The notes beneath the pieces were generated by a model. The model was given only the letters and a program-made list of their open reading frames with translations, ran no database searches and was not told where the DNA came from. From assembly GCA_903842575.1 (NCBI GenBank), contig CAIMMM010000077.1:1-44622 (forward strand): a stretch of 44,622 nt of DNA, written 5' to 3'. Shown here in pieces: positions 1 through 6,770 of this stretch (within the stretch, counting starts at the first letter, position 1; each line of letters begins with the position of its first letter). Both the position numbers and the translations under genes were made by a program. This DNA comes from an uncultured Bacteroidota bacterium. GTDB lineage: Bacteria; Bacteroidota; Bacteroidia; Flavobacteriales; Flavobacteriaceae.

Positions 1-229
1 ATAGGATACAGAAGCTGACAGCGTGAGAGCAATTACTAAATGTGTGCAGACCATTTTTGGCCACTTACACAAATAATTTTGCGTCTTTAAATAAATGTTC
101 ATATTAAATTAATCGTTTAAATAACATAAATCCTCGACAAACTTTTATTAATTAATCATATAATTCTTACCTTGTAAAAACATCAAACAATAAAGTAATT
201 AAATAGTAAAAAAATAAAATAGCTTTTTT
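1..229. other. Left-edge region without a recognisable gene
   Basis: I see no complete gene here. In the first 84 bases every plus-strand frame meets a stop early, so at most the last few codons of an upstream gene could be present, and a short minus-strand frame starting near base 54 runs off the left edge. Bases 85 to 229 are very A/T rich and non-coding, and lead into a promoter-like motif just before the first gene. Confidence 0.5.
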
Positions 230-237
230 TATCTTTG
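230..237 (+). promoter_or_regulatory. Bacteroidota -7 promoter element (TATCTTTG)
   Basis: TATCTTTG matches the TAnnTTTG -7 element of Bacteroidota housekeeping promoters. No clear -33 TTTG is visible at the expected distance. It lies only 9 nt before the ATG at 247, so transcription would begin almost at the start codon and the mRNA would be nearly leaderless. Confidence 0.5.
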
Positions 238-246
238 AAAAAAAGA

Positions 247-744
247 ATGTTGAAAAATATCATTTTAGACCATCAAGAAATAGAGCATAAAATTAAGCGA
301 ATTGCCTATCAAATTTACGAGACATTTTTGGAAGAAGAGGAAATTGTAATTGCGGGAATTGCAACCAACGGATACTTAATCGCAGAAAAAATTTGCGTTG
401 TTTTACAATCTATTTCTCCCTTAAAAATTTCCTTGTGTGAAGTTAAAATTGACAAACAAAATCCTTTTGCTACCATTACTACATCGTTGCCAAGAGAGGT
501 TTATAGCAATAAAGGATTGGTTTTAGTTGATGACGTATTGAACTCGGGAACTACTTTAGCATATGGTGTAAAACATTTTTTAGAAGTGCCCTTAAAGAAA
601 TTTAAAACCGCTGTTTTAGTAGACAGAAATCATAAAAAATATCCCGTGAAAGCTGATTTTAAAGGAATTTCATTATCAACCTCTTCCAAAGAACATGTTC
701 ACGTTGTTTTTGAAGAGAACAACAATCACGCTTATTTAAATTAA
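247..744 (+). CDS. Phosphoribosyltransferase family protein
   Basis: A type I phosphoribosyltransferase of 165 residues, the fold used by PyrR and purine/pyrimidine PRTases to bind PRPP. The PRPP-binding loop VLVDDVLNSGTT is at about residues 92-103, with the two acidic residues and the SGTT turn intact. The N-terminal half has the usual hydrophobic strand and GIATNGY substrate-side loop. The frame could be extended to a TTG at 235, but that TTG is the end of a TATCTTTG promoter element, so the ATG at 247 is the better start. The gene converges with aroK and their 3' ends overlap by 9 bases. The exact base substrate cannot be told from sequence; PyrR-like or uracil/hypoxanthine PRTase activity are all possible. 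Cytoplasmic. Confidence 0.85.
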   Translation: MLKNIILDHQEIEHKIKRIAYQIYETFLEEEEIVIAGIATNGYLIAEKICVVLQSISPLKISLCEVKIDKQNPFATITTSLPREVYSNKGLVLVDDVLNSGTTLAYGVKHFLEVPLKKFKTAVLVDRNHKKYPVKADFKGISLSTSSKEHVHVVFEENNNHAYLN

Positions 745-1254
745 TAAATTTAAAATTTCGGAAGCAATCTCTTCGGGTCCTTTATCATCAATTGAAATTG
801 TAAATGTTGCCTTATTATAGTAGTAACTTCTTTCAAATAATTGTTTTGCAATAAACTCTTTTAGTTCTTCCTCCTTTTTATGAGCTACCAAGGGCCTTGT
901 ATTTTTTTCATTTAAAAGGCGAGCATAAAGAAGGTCAATAGAACCTTTCAAATAAATTGAAATTATACCCTCTCCATTTAAAAAAAGATGATTGTCTGCA
1001 TAACAGGGAGTGCCGCCACCGGTGCTGATTATTAAAGATTCTTTTGATTCCAATAGCTTTTTAAAAAGGGTGTGTTCCAATCTTCTAAAATAGATCTCTC
1101 CCTTTTCACTAAAAATATTTTCTATAGATAAATGGGTTTCCTTTTCGATTAAATCGTCCAAATCTACATTCAAAATACCACGTTTAGCAGCTACTATCTT
1201 AGCAATAGCTGTCTTACCACTAGCCATATAACCTATTAAAATAATCTTCTTCAT
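736..1254 (-). CDS. aroK: Shikimate kinase
   Basis: Phosphorylates shikimate at the 3-hydroxyl with ATP in the chorismate pathway. The 172-residue length is normal. Seen in the sequence: Walker A GYMASGKT at residues 8-15, the shikimate-binding acidic cluster DLDD at about 31-34, the RRLE segment, the STGGG glycine loop at about 77-81, and the lid-type arginine in NTRPLV. The 3' end overlaps that of the convergent phosphoribosyltransferase by 9 bases, leaving no room for a terminator between them. A second gene of the same pathway, aroQ, lies near the right end of the window but is not linked. No strong promoter motif is seen in the 130 bases upstream on this strand. Confidence 0.95.
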   Translation of the reverse strand: MKKIILIGYMASGKTAIAKIVAAKRGILNVDLDDLIEKETHLSIENIFSEKGEIYFRRLEHTLFKKLLESKESLIISTGGGTPCYADNHLFLNGEGIISIYLKGSIDLLYARLLNEKNTRPLVAHKKEEELKEFIAKQLFERSYYYNKATFTISIDDKGPEEIASEILNLLI

Positions 1255-1325
1255 TGAAATAAAACCTTATATATTAAGGCATTAACAGCTATTAATTAAA
1301 AAAGGTAAATTTATAATAAAATAGC

Positions 1326-1357
1326 TTTGAAAAATAAATAATAAGGTCTTATATTTG
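1326..1357 (+). promoter_or_regulatory. Promoter of the tRNA operon
   Basis: TTTG at 1326-1329 and TATATTTG at 1350-1357 are separated by 20 nt, close to the Bacteroidota consensus TTTG-N19-TAnnTTTG. The first tRNA starts 25 nt after the -7 element, so this promoter should drive all three tRNAs. Confidence 0.8.
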
Positions 1358-1381
1358 CACCCGCATTGAAGAAAGCTAAAT

Positions 1382-1454
1382 GACTCGATAGCTCAGTTGG
1401 TAGAGCACATCACTTTTAATGATGGGGTCCTGGGTTCGAGCCCCAGTCGGGTCA
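1382..1454 (+). tRNA. tRNA-Lys (anticodon TTT), copy 1
   Basis: A 73-nt cloverleaf. Acceptor arm GACTCGA pairs with TCGGGTC (one G-T pair), the D arm has GCTC/GAGC, the anticodon stem CATCA/TGATG encloses loop CTTTTAA with anticodon TTT, and the T arm is CTGGG-TTCGAGC-CCCAG. Discriminator base is A. The CCA end is not encoded. Confidence 0.96.
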
Positions 1455-1482
1455 CAATTTTTTATTCTTTCTTCATGCTAAT

Positions 1483-1555
1483 GACTCGATAGCTCAGTTG
1501 GTAGAGCACATCACTTTTAATGATGGGGTCCTGGGTTCGAGCCCCAGTCGGGTCA
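1483..1555 (+). tRNA. tRNA-Lys (anticodon TTT), copy 2
   Basis: Identical over its 73 nt to the copy 28 nt upstream, including anticodon loop CTTTTAA. The two copies form a tandem duplication within one operon. Confidence 0.96.
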
Positions 1556-1596
1556 CAAAAAGTTGTTTGCCATGGCGAATAACTTTTTTTATTTTA

Positions 1597-1680
1597 GGCC
1601 ACGTGGAGAAATTGGTAGACTTGCCAGCTTGAGGGGCTGGTGCTCGCAAGGGCGTGTGGGTTCGAATCCCATCGTGGTCA
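1597..1680 (+). tRNA. tRNA-Leu (anticodon GAG)
   Basis: An 84-nt class II tRNA with a long variable arm. Acceptor arm GGCCACG pairs with CGTGGTC; anticodon stem CCAGC/GCTGG encloses TTGAGGG with anticodon GAG; T arm GTGGG-TTCGAAT-CCCAT. Discriminator is A. Third member of the operon with the two tRNA-Lys genes. Confidence 0.95.
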
Positions 1681-1685
1681 CGAAT

Positions 1686-1748
1686 AAATAAAAACATCCA
1701 ATAAAAATAACAAGCTGGCTTGATTATTTTTATTGGATGTTTTTATTT
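1686..1748 (+). terminator. Terminator of the tRNA operon (25-bp perfect hairpin)
   Basis: Arms at 1686-1710 and 1724-1748 are perfect inverted repeats of 25 bp. The loop itself contains a 5-bp inverted repeat, CAAGC-TG-GCTTG. The right arm ends in T-rich sequence. Begins 6 nt after tRNA-Leu. Unusually long for an intrinsic terminator. Confidence 0.85.
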
Positions 1749-1755
1749 TCAAAGC
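1722..1755 (+). repeat. 34-bp direct repeat, copy 1
   Basis: This segment, which includes the right arm of the tRNA terminator, recurs at 1811-1844 with a single G-to-A change. Confidence 0.9.
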
Positions 1756-2037
1756 GGAGCTTTGTGGGAAAGACGAAGTCAATCCCCTCTTCTTATAATT
1801 AAATTCACGTGATTATTTTTATTGGATATTTTTATTTTCAAAGCCCCCACCCCCGCTCCCGCGCGAATCTTTCGCGTGTGAATTGTTAAGAAGATGCTCT
1901 TTGTTAAATTTGGCAAACTTTAAATAAAAGGATACATGAGCAGAAAATTGATTACATTCACAATAATCCAGTTGAAGAAGAGGGCAAATGTTTTGGGATC
2001 CTCGTTGTTCCGTTTAAATGCTTTTTCAATAACTAAC
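1756..2037. other. Spacer with GC-rich structured segment
   Basis: No convincing gene. Around 1843-1884 there is a C-rich run followed by CGCGCGAATCTTTCGCGTG, able to form a short hairpin, which is out of character with the A/T-rich surroundings and looks like an interspersed intergenic repeat. A heptamer AATTCAC at 1802-1808 is answered by GTGAATT at 1878-1884. A 47-codon frame beginning at ATG 1936 runs antisense into the end of the next gene; it has no recognisable features and I do not call it. Confidence 0.5.
1811..1844 (+). repeat. 34-bp direct repeat, copy 2
   Basis: Near-identical copy (one substitution) of 1722-1755. It lacks the left arm, so it cannot form the long terminator hairpin with adjacent sequence, though it could compete for pairing with the arm at 1686-1710. 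Confidence 0.9.
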
Positions 2038-2592
2038 CTACCCTTTTATTCTCTTATCTTGATTGACCAATCCTTGTAAGGGTTTCAATTGTTCCATATC
2101 AATATTGGCGCTTTTCAAAACAGAGAGCATTGTCAAAATATTATTGGGGTTCATGTCTTTCCCTAAAATCCTAACGACGGCAAAACCATTATCTTTTCTT
2201 TTTGCAAAAAGCACAAACTCTCCAATATGATCTTCATCACCAACATAACTAACTGAAGCAGCATCTTTTCCCGAACCAACTTTCATTAATTCTTGGTACC
2301 TATCATTCTTTAAAATTCGAGTAACCTTAGCGCTTTCAGCATCAAAGGAATCTTTGTTTTTATCGTTTATTTTATAAGCGATAATATTCATTTTATCAAA
2401 AGACTGTAATGCTGTTTTTTGCTCGGTAGTCAGTTTTGTTTTGTCGGTATTCAAAATACTGGAGGAAACATCCAAGGCAATAAAATCTTTTTTCTCGGAG
2501 TTTTCTACAAAATATTTCTGCAAACTTGGTTCGGAATTGCAACCTACTAAAAGCAAGACTACAAAAAAAGCAGTAATAAATGCTAGTTTCAT
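2038..2592 (-). CDS. DUF4252 family lipoprotein
   Basis: A 184-residue lipoprotein: hydrophobic signal and lipobox LVGC with Cys at 18. The rest matches the DUF4252 pattern, a compact domain with a stretch of the type RYQELMKVGSGKDAASVSYVG in the middle, followed by a predicted strand (GEFVLFAKR) and a C-terminal helical part. Function of the family is unknown. It is the last gene of a minus-strand cluster with a second DUF4252 protein, an anti-sigma-like protein and an ECF sigma factor. A clear terminator hairpin separates it from the upstream DUF4252 gene, so its expression may depend on readthrough or its own promoter. No acidic run follows the Cys, so a periplasm-facing lipoprotein is the simpler guess. 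Confidence 0.85.
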   Translation of the reverse strand: MKLAFITAFFVVLLLVGCNSEPSLQKYFVENSEKKDFIALDVSSSILNTDKTKLTTEQKTALQSFDKMNIIAYKINDKNKDSFDAESAKVTRILKNDRYQELMKVGSGKDAASVSYVGDEDHIGEFVLFAKRKDNGFAVVRILGKDMNPNNILTMLSVLKSANIDMEQLKPLQGLVNQDKRIKG

Positions 2593-2610
2593 TTGATGTT
2601 GAATTAAGGT

Positions 2611-2646
2611 TAAAAAAAAACGTCAATCGAAATTCAATTGACGTTT
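2611..2646 (-). terminator. Intrinsic terminator between the two DUF4252 genes
   Basis: Arms 2618-2627 and 2637-2646 form a perfect 10-bp stem (AAACGTCAAT/ATTGACGTTT) with a 9-nt loop, followed on the minus strand by a run of T (2612-2620). Confidence 0.85.
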
Positions 2647-2654
2647 GTACAAAT

Positions 2655-3179
2655 TTATTTTTTCCCTTTGGAAGCTTTTTTCAAATCATCGCCACCAGGC
2701 AATTTCATTTTATCGGTAAGAACTGAAAGCTCATCCAAATCAAAGTTACCAGTTAAGGACATCAAAACCGTTTCCTCTTTTCCAGAACCTTCAATAAACA
2801 TCAATAGTTCTTTAATTTGAGATTCGGTAGCGCCCGATTTTACGTAAATTTTTACGCTTTTCCCTTTTTCGTTAACACGCATCAACTCTTCCAAAGAAGC
2901 CGTTTTGATGTATTTATCGGAAACAGCTTTCATCTCATCCGATTTTTTATCGCTTTCCGTTACAAACACTTTCAGGTTATCCAATTTTTTAATCAAATTG
3001 ACATACTGTTGGGTTTCCTTGTCTTTCGCATCCATTTTACTCAAAAGAGAGAACATTTTTTGGTTGACCACCACCGAAGTGATACCTTCCTGTCCGTCAA
3101 ATTTGTCGAAAACGGTTTGCCCAAAAAAGGTGTTTGCTGTTAAGATTACAAGTACTGTTAAAATTACTTTTTTACTCAT
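2655..3179 (-). CDS. DUF4252 domain-containing exported protein
   Basis: A 174-residue exported protein of the DUF4252 family. I start it at the ATG at 3179, giving a proper signal peptide (MSKKVILTVLVILTANTFFG, cleavage before QTVF); an upstream in-frame ATG at 3224 would add 15 residues that do not resemble a signal. No lipobox, so unlike its neighbour it should be soluble in the periplasm. The mature part has the family features: a regulatory-looking N-terminal strand region, a segment YIKTASLEELMRVNEKG, and a C-terminal helical stretch. It lies 66 bases downstream of the anti-sigma-like gene, in the same orientation. Function unknown; linkage to an ECF sigma/anti-sigma pair suggests an envelope role under that regulator. 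Confidence 0.85.
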   Translation of the reverse strand: MSKKVILTVLVILTANTFFGQTVFDKFDGQEGITSVVVNQKMFSLLSKMDAKDKETQQYVNLIKKLDNLKVFVTESDKKSDEMKAVSDKYIKTASLEELMRVNEKGKSVKIYVKSGATESQIKELLMFIEGSGKEETVLMSLTGNFDLDELSVLTDKMKLPGGDDLKKASKGKK

Positions 3180-3245
3180 GGTTTTTAAATTTGTTTTTTG
3201 GCATTCGTGAATCGTTGATTTCATAATTTCTTGTTTTTTGATTGT

Positions 3246-3695
3246 TTACTTTTTAAAAATTTTGTTTTTTGATTGTTCGTATTCATTAATATAACCTACA
3301 CTTTCGATGCCGGTATTTACATGTTCTGAAATTAATGCCAGCGCTTTTTGAGTTTCCCTAAAGGCAACTTCGGGGTCATCATAAGTGCCTAAATCCTGCG
3401 ATTTAGTGTCATTATAATTCATAAAGGTAAAAGTCCCAACACCCAGTAAAACAACAACTGCCGCTGCAATAGAAATCCAACTCGCGATAGTTCGCTTTTT
3501 AGTTTTTAATGGAATTACTGATTTAAACTGCTCTTGTTTTGCTTGAGAGAAATAACCAAATAGTGGTTGGTATTGTTCCAAAGACGAAGCAACATTGGAG
3601 GAAGCAAAGTAATCTTTCAATTCCTTTTCTTCGGCACTAGTTGTTTCTCCGTCAAAGTATTTTTCTAGTAGTATTTCTATTTTATCCAATTCCAT
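3246..3695 (-). CDS. Anti-sigma-factor-like membrane protein
   Basis: A 149-residue protein with an N-terminal cytoplasmic helical part (residues 1-68, acidic, with the DGETTSAEEKELKDYF pattern seen in Bacteroidota anti-sigma-like proteins), one transmembrane helix at about 71-92, and a short periplasmic tail of about 55 residues. The start codon overlaps the end of the ECF sigma gene by 14 bases, which indicates translational coupling. That position and topology make it the likely inhibitor of the sigma factor, but no zinc-binding HxxxCxxC anti-sigma motif is present, so the assignment rests on context and topology. Confidence 0.75.
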   Translation of the reverse strand: MELDKIEILLEKYFDGETTSAEEKELKDYFASSNVASSLEQYQPLFGYFSQAKQEQFKSVIPLKTKKRTIASWISIAAAVVVLLGVGTFTFMNYNDTKSQDLGTYDDPEVAFRETQKALALISEHVNTGIESVGYINEYEQSKNKIFKK

Positions 3696-4191
3696 AATTA
3701 TGCGTTTTGGTCATGTTTTCTCTTATTGTTTTTCTTGCTCTGGAAAGCGCTACGCGAACAGTCGCTTCACTCATGTCTAATATTTTGGCAATTTCTTCAA
3801 ATTCATATTGCTCAATATCTCTCATTTGGACAATCAATTTTTGCTGTTCGGGCAATGCGTTGATTATTTTTTCTACCCAACTCATCGAGTCACTATCTTC
3901 CACTTTTTGTTGCAGGCTTGCTTCCCTATCGGTGAAATTATTGTGAACGATTTTCATGTTAGTCGCTCGTTTGGATTTCAATTGGTCAAAACAATAATTC
4001 TTGGTCATTGTCATCGCTAAGGCTTCCAAACTGTTATAATCTTCCAAACTTTCATTCTTATTCCACAATTTTACCAGCACTTCCTGAGTGGCATCTTCGG
4101 CTTCTTCGGTGCTTACGAGTAATCGTTTCGCCATTCGGAAAACCTTATCCTTAAAAGGATTTACCACATTCATGAATTCGTTTTGGTTCAT
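3682..4191 (-). CDS. RNA polymerase sigma factor, ECF subfamily
   Basis: A sigma-70 family protein of about 169 residues with region 2 near the N-terminus (the EDATQEVLVKLW segment and the following LTMTKNYCFDQLKSKR) and region 4 near the C-terminus (LPEQQKLIVQMRDIEQYEFEEIA followed by the helix-turn-helix MSEATVRVALSRARK). I use the ATG at 4191; an ATG at 4200 would add only MFS. It is the first gene of a cluster with its probable anti-sigma and two DUF4252 proteins. No housekeeping -7 motif is visible upstream, which is compatible with autoregulation by the ECF factor itself. The stimulus is unknown. Confidence 0.9.
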   Translation of the reverse strand: MNQNEFMNVVNPFKDKVFRMAKRLLVSTEEAEDATQEVLVKLWNKNESLEDYNSLEALAMTMTKNYCFDQLKSKRATNMKIVHNNFTDREASLQQKVEDSDSMSWVEKIINALPEQQKLIVQMRDIEQYEFEEIAKILDMSEATVRVALSRARKTIRENMTKTHNYGIG

Positions 4192-4391
4192 TGAAAACAA
4201 GTTGGTTTTTTTACGCTACGCTCCAAACAATTCGTCTGAAGCCTCGAGTGTTGCTTATAGAGTCAAGACGATGCTTAACTTTTTTTGTTACACGGTAAAG
4301 TAAAATTAAATTTTAAAGTTAGTAAATATAAACATTCAAAAAATAATTATAATTCCAATAGTTAGCACTTGTATCTTGTTAACAAAAACAA
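4192..4391. other. Spacer between btuB-like terminator and ECF sigma gene
   Basis: No gene. A/T rich in its left-to-middle part, with a slightly GC-richer patch at 4213-4273 just upstream of the sigma gene where its promoter should lie. I find no TAnnTTTG on the minus strand here. Confidence 0.5.
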
Positions 4392-4419
4392 AAAAGGCTA
4401 ACCTCTCCGTTAGCCTTTT
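4392..4419 (-). terminator. Intrinsic terminator after the TonB receptor gene
   Basis: Perfect 11-bp stem AAAAGGCTAAC/GTTAGCCTTTT with a 6-nt loop, followed on the minus strand by a T-rich tract. It ends the cobalamin receptor transcript and also insulates the downstream sigma-factor operon. Confidence 0.9.
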
Positions 4420-4423
4420 CTAA

Positions 4424-6376
4424 TTATAAAATAATATTCAACCCAATTTTAAAATTCCTGCCTCTGGTGGAATAGCCCACATTCTCCACAAATTCCTCAT
4501 TGAAAACATTGGTTACAGCACCAAAAATGGTCAAGCGCTGTTTTATCAATTCATACTTTACTGTAGTATTCAGCAAAGAATAAGAACCCAACTCCATTTT
4601 TTGTGTGCCAAAAGTATTGCCATCAAAAAAGACATCTTGTCGCTCGCCAATATATTGATAACTTACATTAAAAAACGTTCGGCTTGTAGGTTGGAAATCC
4701 AATCCTGCGTTGATTTTATGTTTTGGAATTAATCGATCCAAAGCTTCATCCACTTGCGTGAACGTGTAGTTTCCTTTTACACTCAGTTTGGAAGTAATAT
4801 CTAAACGCACTTCGGTTTCCAAACCTTTGGCTTTATTCATTCCTGCTGTGTTGATGTAAGATCCCTCAAAAGTGAGGCTATCAAAGTAAAAACCAATCGA
4901 ATTGTCTTGTTCCCGATAGAATCCCACTGCATTCAAAGTTAGCTTTTTGAAAAACAATTGCGTTTCAAAACCGGCTTCAACAGTGGTATTTTCTTCCGGA
5001 GTTAACGTAGTATTCCCATATTCCGAATACAATTGGTACAGACTTGGCGTAATGAAAGCTGTGCTATAGGAAGCCAAAACTTTCAATGGGAAAGAAGTCT
5101 TGAAATTGTACGACGGATTCACATTATACACCGCTTTGTTCCCATATTCACTATGAATGTTATAGCGCGCTCCCGCATTGATATTGAAACCAAAATCAGA
5201 TGTGTATACAGCAGTAAAATAAGGATCCACCATATTAAACTTAGTATTTTCGCATTCAATAATACTATAAGGCGTTTGACTCGACATGTCGTGAAACTGG
5301 TAATTCACACCAGCCACTAAAAAAAATTGATTATTGAATTTGTATTTGTTAAACGCATCCCCATTCACACTTCGGGATTCATATAAAGAATGTTCCATCG
5401 TGCTCGTATAAAAGCTCAGCTCATCATACTGACGGTTGATTTTATTGAAACTGGCGTTTAGAATAAACTCGCCTTTGTTGTATTTGTATTTCGGGGAAAA
5501 CCCAAAACGAAACTGCTCTAATGTGGTTTCATTTCCTTCGGTATCATTGAATCCCGTGTTATCAAAAGCATAATCGTAGTCGTTTTTCAGTTTGTCATAA
5601 TTACCAAAGAAATCCAAAGTCAGTTTGCTTGTGGCTTTGAAACCCAACTTTGCCAAACCATTTTGTCTCGAAAAGCGATCGTTTTCATAACTGGAATTGG
5701 CCGGCGCTGCAATTTGTGACATCCCTCCTACTTCGGTACTGTTCAAACCGGCATAGAAATTCATTTTTTTATAATTCCCGTTTACCGAAAATCCTTGGTT
5801 GAATTCCTGTCCGTTTACTTTGGAATGGTCCGAAGTATTGTTCGAACCGATGTTCGCATACGCATTTCCTTGAATATTTTTCTTCCCTGATTTTTTCAGC
5901 GTAATGCTAATCACCGCTGTTGCGGCACCTGAACCATAAAGCGTGCTCGCCGCACCTTTCATAATCTCAATACTTTCCACTTGGTCAACAGGTAAAAGAC
6001 GCAAGTCATACTCTAGACTAATCCCCGAAGCATCCGTTACTGGAATGCCGTCAATCAAAATTAAGACTTGTGGATTTTTGCCCCCACGAACGTAGTAACC
6101 CCAATTTTTACCCATAGCACTTTCACTACCGTTGATTTCTACACCAACCGCTGTGTTCAATACCTGTGCAATGTTTTGTCCGGCCTTTTGTTGGAGTTCT
6201 TTTTGTGATATAACCGTAATTACTTTCCCCGACTTTTCTTGGCGCATGGCAAATTTTGTATCGGAAATTACCACTTCTTTTAGCGAATTCACCTTGGTTG
6301 AATCCTGTTCCTGTGCCAATGCACAAGCGCTTATCAATGCTAAGAATGCACTGAATTGAATGAATTTTTTATTCAT
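4424..6376 (-). CDS. btuB: TonB-dependent outer-membrane receptor, cobalamin type (BtuB-like)
   Basis: A 650-residue TonB-dependent receptor: signal peptide (residues 1-21, cleavage after ALA), a TonB-box-like segment LKEVVISDT at about 32-40, plug domain at about 45-165 with motifs GVEINGSES, YVRGGKNPQVLILIDGIPV and ESIEIMKGAASTLYGSGA, then a 22-strand-type barrel ending in an aromatic/hydrophobic strand (GRNFKIGLNIIL). No carboxypeptidase regulatory domain, and the length of about 600-650 is that of BtuB-type receptors. The decisive evidence for substrate is the cobalamin riboswitch in its leader, together with the divergent ABC importer genes. Expected role: energised uptake of cobalamin or other corrinoids across the outer membrane. 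Confidence 0.92.
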   Translation of the reverse strand: MNKKFIQFSAFLALISACALAQEQDSTKVNSLKEVVISDTKFAMRQEKSGKVITVISQKELQQKAGQNIAQVLNTAVGVEINGSESAMGKNWGYYVRGGKNPQVLILIDGIPVTDASGISLEYDLRLLPVDQVESIEIMKGAASTLYGSGAATAVISITLKKSGKKNIQGNAYANIGSNNTSDHSKVNGQEFNQGFSVNGNYKKMNFYAGLNSTEVGGMSQIAAPANSSYENDRFSRQNGLAKLGFKATSKLTLDFFGNYDKLKNDYDYAFDNTGFNDTEGNETTLEQFRFGFSPKYKYNKGEFILNASFNKINRQYDELSFYTSTMEHSLYESRSVNGDAFNKYKFNNQFFLVAGVNYQFHDMSSQTPYSIIECENTKFNMVDPYFTAVYTSDFGFNINAGARYNIHSEYGNKAVYNVNPSYNFKTSFPLKVLASYSTAFITPSLYQLYSEYGNTTLTPEENTTVEAGFETQLFFKKLTLNAVGFYREQDNSIGFYFDSLTFEGSYINTAGMNKAKGLETEVRLDITSKLSVKGNYTFTQVDEALDRLIPKHKINAGLDFQPTSRTFFNVSYQYIGERQDVFFDGNTFGTQKMELGSYSLLNTTVKYELIKQRLTIFGAVTNVFNEEFVENVGYSTRGRNFKIGLNIIL

Positions 6377-6473
6377 TTTTAGTTAATAATAATTTAGCAA
6401 TACTGGGAGAAAAGCATAGAATTTACCCATACCCAAACCTTTTTGTCCCGAAAGTTTGTTACTCGATGAACTA

Positions 6474-6716
6474 GGCAGGTCTCCTGGCTTGCGTCTTGTT
6501 GCTGACCTTCCCATCCCATATTAAATTTTAAATTTTTGATATTAAATTTTTTGAATATTTAATATTTGATATTTAAAATCTAAAATTAAGAACAGTGGTT
6601 TTGTAGATAACAACAAGCTTGATAGCTTACAGTTGCGGGAACAGCTCAGGTTTTAAACCTGATTCCCTTTTAATGCGATTTTGAAAAACCAAAATCACAA
6701 CCTTAATTCGGGTGCA
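6474..6716 (-). promoter_or_regulatory. Cobalamin riboswitch
   Basis: Read on the minus strand, the leader contains the conserved blocks of the cobalamin riboswitch in order: the GGGAATCAGGT / ACCTGAGCTGTTCCCGCAACTGTAAGC block (about 6626-6669), CCACTG (6593-6598), GGGAAGG (about 6507-6515), and the B12 box AAGCCAGGAGACCTGCC (6474-6490). It lies about 100 nt before the BtuB-like start and should repress that gene when adenosylcobalamin or a related corrinoid is abundant. Unusual: between CCACTG and GGGAAGG there is an A/T-only-like stretch of about 74 nt (6517-6590) that is imperfectly self-complementary and enlarges one peripheral arm. Confidence 0.95.
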
Positions 6717-6743
6717 AATGTAATTGAATTTATTAAAAACAAA
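6715..6743 (-). promoter_or_regulatory. Probable promoter of the riboswitch/btuB transcript
   Basis: On the minus strand, TACATTTG (6722-6715) matches the -7 consensus, with TTTG (6743-6740) 17 nt upstream, slightly short of the usual 19. The predicted transcript would begin just before the first conserved riboswitch block. Confidence 0.6.
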
Positions 6744-6755
6744 ACTTTACTTTTG
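6724..6755 (+). promoter_or_regulatory. Probable promoter of the cobalamin ABC importer operon
   Basis: TACTTTTG at 6748-6755 matches TAnnTTTG, with TTG at 6724-6726 about 21 nt upstream. It overlaps the divergent btuB promoter face to face. The start codon at 6771 follows by only 15 nt, so no riboswitch fits in this leader. Confidence 0.55.
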
Positions 6756-6770
6756 TAAAAAATTCTTCGG

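Noticed and set aside
235..246. TTG start for the phosphoribosyltransferase
   Set aside because: The TTG is the last part of a TATCTTTG promoter element; the ATG at 247 gives the normal family N-terminus.
1494..1697. Minus-strand frame across the tRNA-Lys and tRNA-Leu genes giving a 67-residue protein
   Set aside because: It is a translation of the antisense of two tRNA genes. The resulting sequence is a well-known kind of spurious protein and has no independent support.
1936..2079. A 47-codon plus-strand frame overlapping the end of the DUF4252 lipoprotein gene
   Set aside because: No recognisable motif, signal or start context, and it is antisense to a real gene over its last third.
5033..5320. 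Frames inside the btuB-like gene on the opposite strand
   Set aside because: Shadows of the real gene, without recognisable domains or start signals.
6517..6590. A/T-rich palindrome as a separate terminator or repeat outside the riboswitch
   Set aside because: It lies between two conserved riboswitch blocks, so it is best read as an enlarged peripheral arm of the aptamer.
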